NCBI RefSeq assembly: GCF_020832205.1
Contig: NZ_JAFIFD010000020.1
Span: forward strand, 1 to 61,750
Direction of reading: 5' to 3'
Origin: Exiguobacterium sp.
GTDB taxonomy: Bacteria > Bacillota > Bacilli > Exiguobacteriales > Exiguobacteriaceae
DNA: 61,750 nucleotides
The translations under genes and the position numbers were made by a program. The first letter of the stretch is position 1; the number at the start of each line of letters is the position of its first letter. Below, piece by piece: positions 59,542 through 61,750 of the stretch. Below the pieces are notes generated by a model. That model worked only from the letters and a program-made list of their open reading frames with translations. It had not been told where the DNA came from and searched no databases.

Positions 59542-61750
59542 TCAACAAGCCGCCATCGAGGCGAGAGGTTCACACGTGCTCGTCTCGGCGGCCGCCGGTT
59601 CAGGGAAGACGGCGGTTCTCGTCGAACGACTCGCCAGCCGTTTGCTCGATGAGAACGATGACTTGACGGCGGACCGGATGCTCGTCGTCACGTTCACGAA
59701 CGCGGCAGCGGCCGAAATGAAGCGCCGGATCGCCAAAGCGCTCGACGGGGCGTTACGGGACGACCCCGACAACGACTATTTCCGGCGGCAACGTCAAATG
59801 CTCAATCGGGCACTCATCACGACGATCCACTCGTTCTGTTTAGAAGTGATCCGTGAGAACTATTACTTGCTTGACCTTGATCCGGCGTTCAAGATCGCCG
59901 AGGAACGCGATTTGGTGTTGCTTCAAGACGATGTCCTCGAAGAAGTGATCGAAGATGAATACGGGAAGCAAGACAGTGCCTTTTTCGCCCTCGTCGACGC
60001 GTACACGTCAGACCGGGGAGACAGTGAGATCGAGGAACTCATCCTCGGACTGTATCATTACGCCCGGACGCTCCCGGACCCGGAAGCGTATTTAGACGAA
60101 CTGACTGCGCTTTATCGTTTTGAAGGGGACCCGGACGAGGAACCACTCTTGATCGAGTTCGGTCGCGTCTTGTTCACGGATATCGAGCGGGCGCTCCGGC
60201 GTTTGCGCCGTGTCGGCATCGAGCTTCGGCTCGCCGGGTACGAGGCGCAAGCCGAGAACGTCTTGACCGCCATCGCCCCGTTCGAACATATCGAGGCCGA
60301 GTCGCTCACGTGGAGTGAGCTTGAGACGGCCGCCCGTGCCGTCAAGTTCGGATCGATGAAACCGGTCAAACGACTAGACGAGCATCACATTTACCACACG
60401 GTGTTGAAACCGGCGTACGACCAGGCTAAGAAAAAATTGACCGACGCGCTTGGCCAGGCGAGCGTGAGCGGGGCCGATCATCTCGAAGCGCTCGTGTCAC
60501 AGCGACCGCTCGTCGAGACGCTCGTCCGGACGGTCCGGACGTTCGCAACCGCCTACGAACAGGCGAAGCGGGACCGGGCGTTCGTCGACTTCAGTGATCT
60601 CGAGCATTACGCCCTTGCCATCTTGCGGGAAGGCGAGGGACCGTCGTCGGTCGCATCGCTTTATAAGCAGCGGTTTGCCGAAGTGCTCGTCGATGAGTAT
60701 CAAGACACGAACGAGATTCAAGAGACGATCATCGGCCTCGTCAGCAACGAGTCCGAACACGTCGGCAACTTGTTCATGGTCGGGGACATCAAACAGTCGA
60801 TTTATCGGTTCAGACACGCCGAACCACGACTGTTCATCGACAAAGCGACACGTTTCAAGCAACCCGACTCCGGTCAACGCATCGATTTGTCGCAGAATTT
60901 CCGTAGCCGGGCCGAGGTGCTCCACGGCATCAACGACTTGTTCGTCCAATTGATGGACGAGGAGGTCGGCGAAATCGAATACGATGAGGCGGCTCGGCTC
61001 GTCCCTGGCCGTGACTACGAAGAGCTCGAAGCGAACCCGGAGCTCATCCTCGTCAACGGTCAGAGCCGTGAGCTGTCGAAACAAGAACTCGAAGGCCGAG
61101 CCATCGCGACGCGAATTTTGGAACTCGTCTCCGGGGAAGAACCGTTCAAAGTGACGGATGATGAGACCGGGTTGCTCCGGTCTTGCGAATACCGCGATAT
61201 CGTCATTTTGGTCCGATCGAAGAAAGAACGGGTCGAGCAACTGATGGACATCTTGACGCAATATAACATCCCGGCTTATACCGATTCTGACGGCGGGTAT
61301 TTCCAAGCGACGGAGATTCGGATGATGCTGTCCGTCCTTAAACTGATCGATAATCCGTTGCAAGATATCCCGCTCGCCGGGGCGCTCCGTTCCCCGATGT
61401 TCGGCTTCACGGATGAAGACTTGGCCAAGATTCGGCTCGAGTCGGAAGATTCGTTCTATGACGCGCTTAAGATGAAAGCGGACGAAGAAGACGAACTCGG
61501 TTTAAAGTGCGGGACCGTGCTCGATCAACTGTCGGCGTGGCGCACGTTCGCCCGCAATCATAGTTTGTCGGAACTGATCCAACAAGTGTTCAACGATACC
61601 GGTTTTTATGATTTTGCCGGGGGTCTTCCGGGCGGGAAAGGACGCCAAGAAAACTTGAAGGCACTCTACGACCGGGCCTTGTCGTATGAACGGAGCGGTT
61701 ATCGCGGCTTGTATCGCTTCTTGCGGGTGATGGACCGGCTGCAAGACAAC
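59525..61750 (+). CDS. addA: ATP-dependent helicase-nuclease subunit A, 5' part
   Basis: The UvrD/Rep-type motor subunit of AddAB. 742 codons are in the window with no stop; the family has about 1230, so the C-terminal third and the second nuclease domain lie beyond the edge. Walker A is SAAAGSGKTAVLVERL (about residue 20), motif Ia is VVTFTNAAAAEMKRRI, Walker B is VLVDEYQDTNEIQ and motif III is GDIKQSIYRFRHA. The GTG at 59525 follows TTAGGAGGGGACGCTA and lies inside the end of addB, so translation is coupled. Confidence 0.96.
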   Translation, partial: MKWTNDQQAAIEARGSHVLVSAAAGSGKTAVLVERLASRLLDENDDLTADRMLVVTFTNAAAAEMKRRIAKALDGALRDDPDNDYFRRQRQMLNRALITTIHSFCLEVIRENYYLLDLDPAFKIAEERDLVLLQDDVLEEVIEDEYGKQDSAFFALVDAYTSDRGDSEIEELILGLYHYARTLPDPEAYLDELTALYRFEGDPDEEPLLIEFGRVLFTDIERALRRLRRVGIELRLAGYEAQAENVLTAIAPFEHIEAESLTWSELETAARAVKFGSMKPVKRLDEHHIYHTVLKPAYDQAKKKLTDALGQASVSGADHLEALVSQRPLVETLVRTVRTFATAYEQAKRDRAFVDFSDLEHYALAILREGEGPSSVASLYKQRFAEVLVDEYQDTNEIQETIIGLVSNESEHVGNLFMVGDIKQSIYRFRHAEPRLFIDKATRFKQPDSGQRIDLSQNFRSRAEVLHGINDLFVQLMDEEVGEIEYDEAARLVPGRDYEELEANPELILVNGQSRELSKQELEGRAIATRILELVSGEEPFKVTDDETGLLRSCEYRDIVILVRSKKERVEQLMDILTQYNIPAYTDSDGGYFQATEIRMMLSVLKLIDNPLQDIPLAGALRSPMFGFTDEDLAKIRLESEDSFYDALKMKADEEDELGLKCGTVLDQLSAWRTFARNHSLSELIQQVFNDTGFYDFAGGLPGGKGRQENLKALYDRALSYERSGYRGLYRFLRVMDRLQDN

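Overview
The window looks like chromosome from a low-GC-phylum Bacillales bacterium with a moderately GC-rich genome, most like Exiguobacterium. The reasons are a Bacillus-type 5S-tRNA cluster (Asn-Ser-Glu-fMet-Asp-Phe-Tyr-Trp-His-Gln-Gly-Cys-Leu), strong Shine-Dalgarno sites with many TTG/GTG starts, and B. subtilis-like neighbourhoods (yheA/yheB/yhzD, yhaM-prsA-yhaI-hpr-yhaH-hit-ecsAB, hemEHY, lplJ-lcfB, comK, addBA). The genus is inferred from gene style and synteny, not from a database search. I see no CRISPR array, insertion sequence, prophage or plasmid origin.

Layout. 1-1230 is the tail of an rRNA operon: 5S end plus 13 tRNAs and a terminator. 1286-5673 holds a membrane-anchored unknown protein, a fatty acid desaturase, a lone tRNA-Gly and the queG-ogt-trmL run. 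5674-6919 is accessory and partly non-coding: a folded trmL 3' region, a 30-codon membrane protein, yufK, and a roughly 310-bp element bounded by inverted repeats. 6920-17716 has a class A penicillin-binding protein divergent from the glycogen operon glgC-glgD-glgA-glgP, then a rhodanese on the other strand and a phosphoglucomutase. The glgC promoter carries a perfect match to the CcpA cre consensus. 17842-22340 has a cystine-type ABC importer without its ATPase, an AT-rich DUF6671-like gene, the shared sugar-importer ATPase msmX (also with cre sites) and a PucR/CdaR-type regulator.

22392-36186 is Bacillus-like housekeeping: yheB, yheA, an SLC13/RCK transporter, yhzD, dinB, a CorA-like transporter, yhaM, prsA, yhaI, hpr, yhaH, hit, a TcaA-like protein, a GlsB-type stress protein with a SigB-like promoter, and ecsAB. 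36226-37960 is a nitrogen unit: ammonium transporter divergent from tnrA across a perfect TnrA box. 38089-41430 is the coproporphyrin-dependent heme operon hemE-hemH-hemY, with a Fur/PerR-like 7-1-7 dyad in its promoter region. 41519-45743 has a HAD phosphatase, lplJ, a GatA-like EIIA protein that has lost its phosphorylatable histidine, and an acyl-CoA ligase.

45837-48466 is the copper operon csoR-copA-copZ. It is followed by a second 30-codon membrane peptide gene with its own promoter and terminator, the cssRS secretion-stress two-component system, comK, a Gram-positive RND exporter (swrC-like), three small genes including a truncated hemoglobin, and addB-addA. addA runs off the right edge.

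Regulatory threads: carbon catabolite control (cre at glgC, msmX, the SLC13 gene and the EIIA-like gene), nitrogen (TnrA), metal or peroxide control of heme, copper (CsoR), and secretion stress (CssRS, Hpr, PrsA). The least explained items are the inverted-repeat element at 6604-6917, the two 30-residue membrane peptides, the histidine-less EIIA, the structured stretch after trmL and the compositionally odd DUF6671-like gene.
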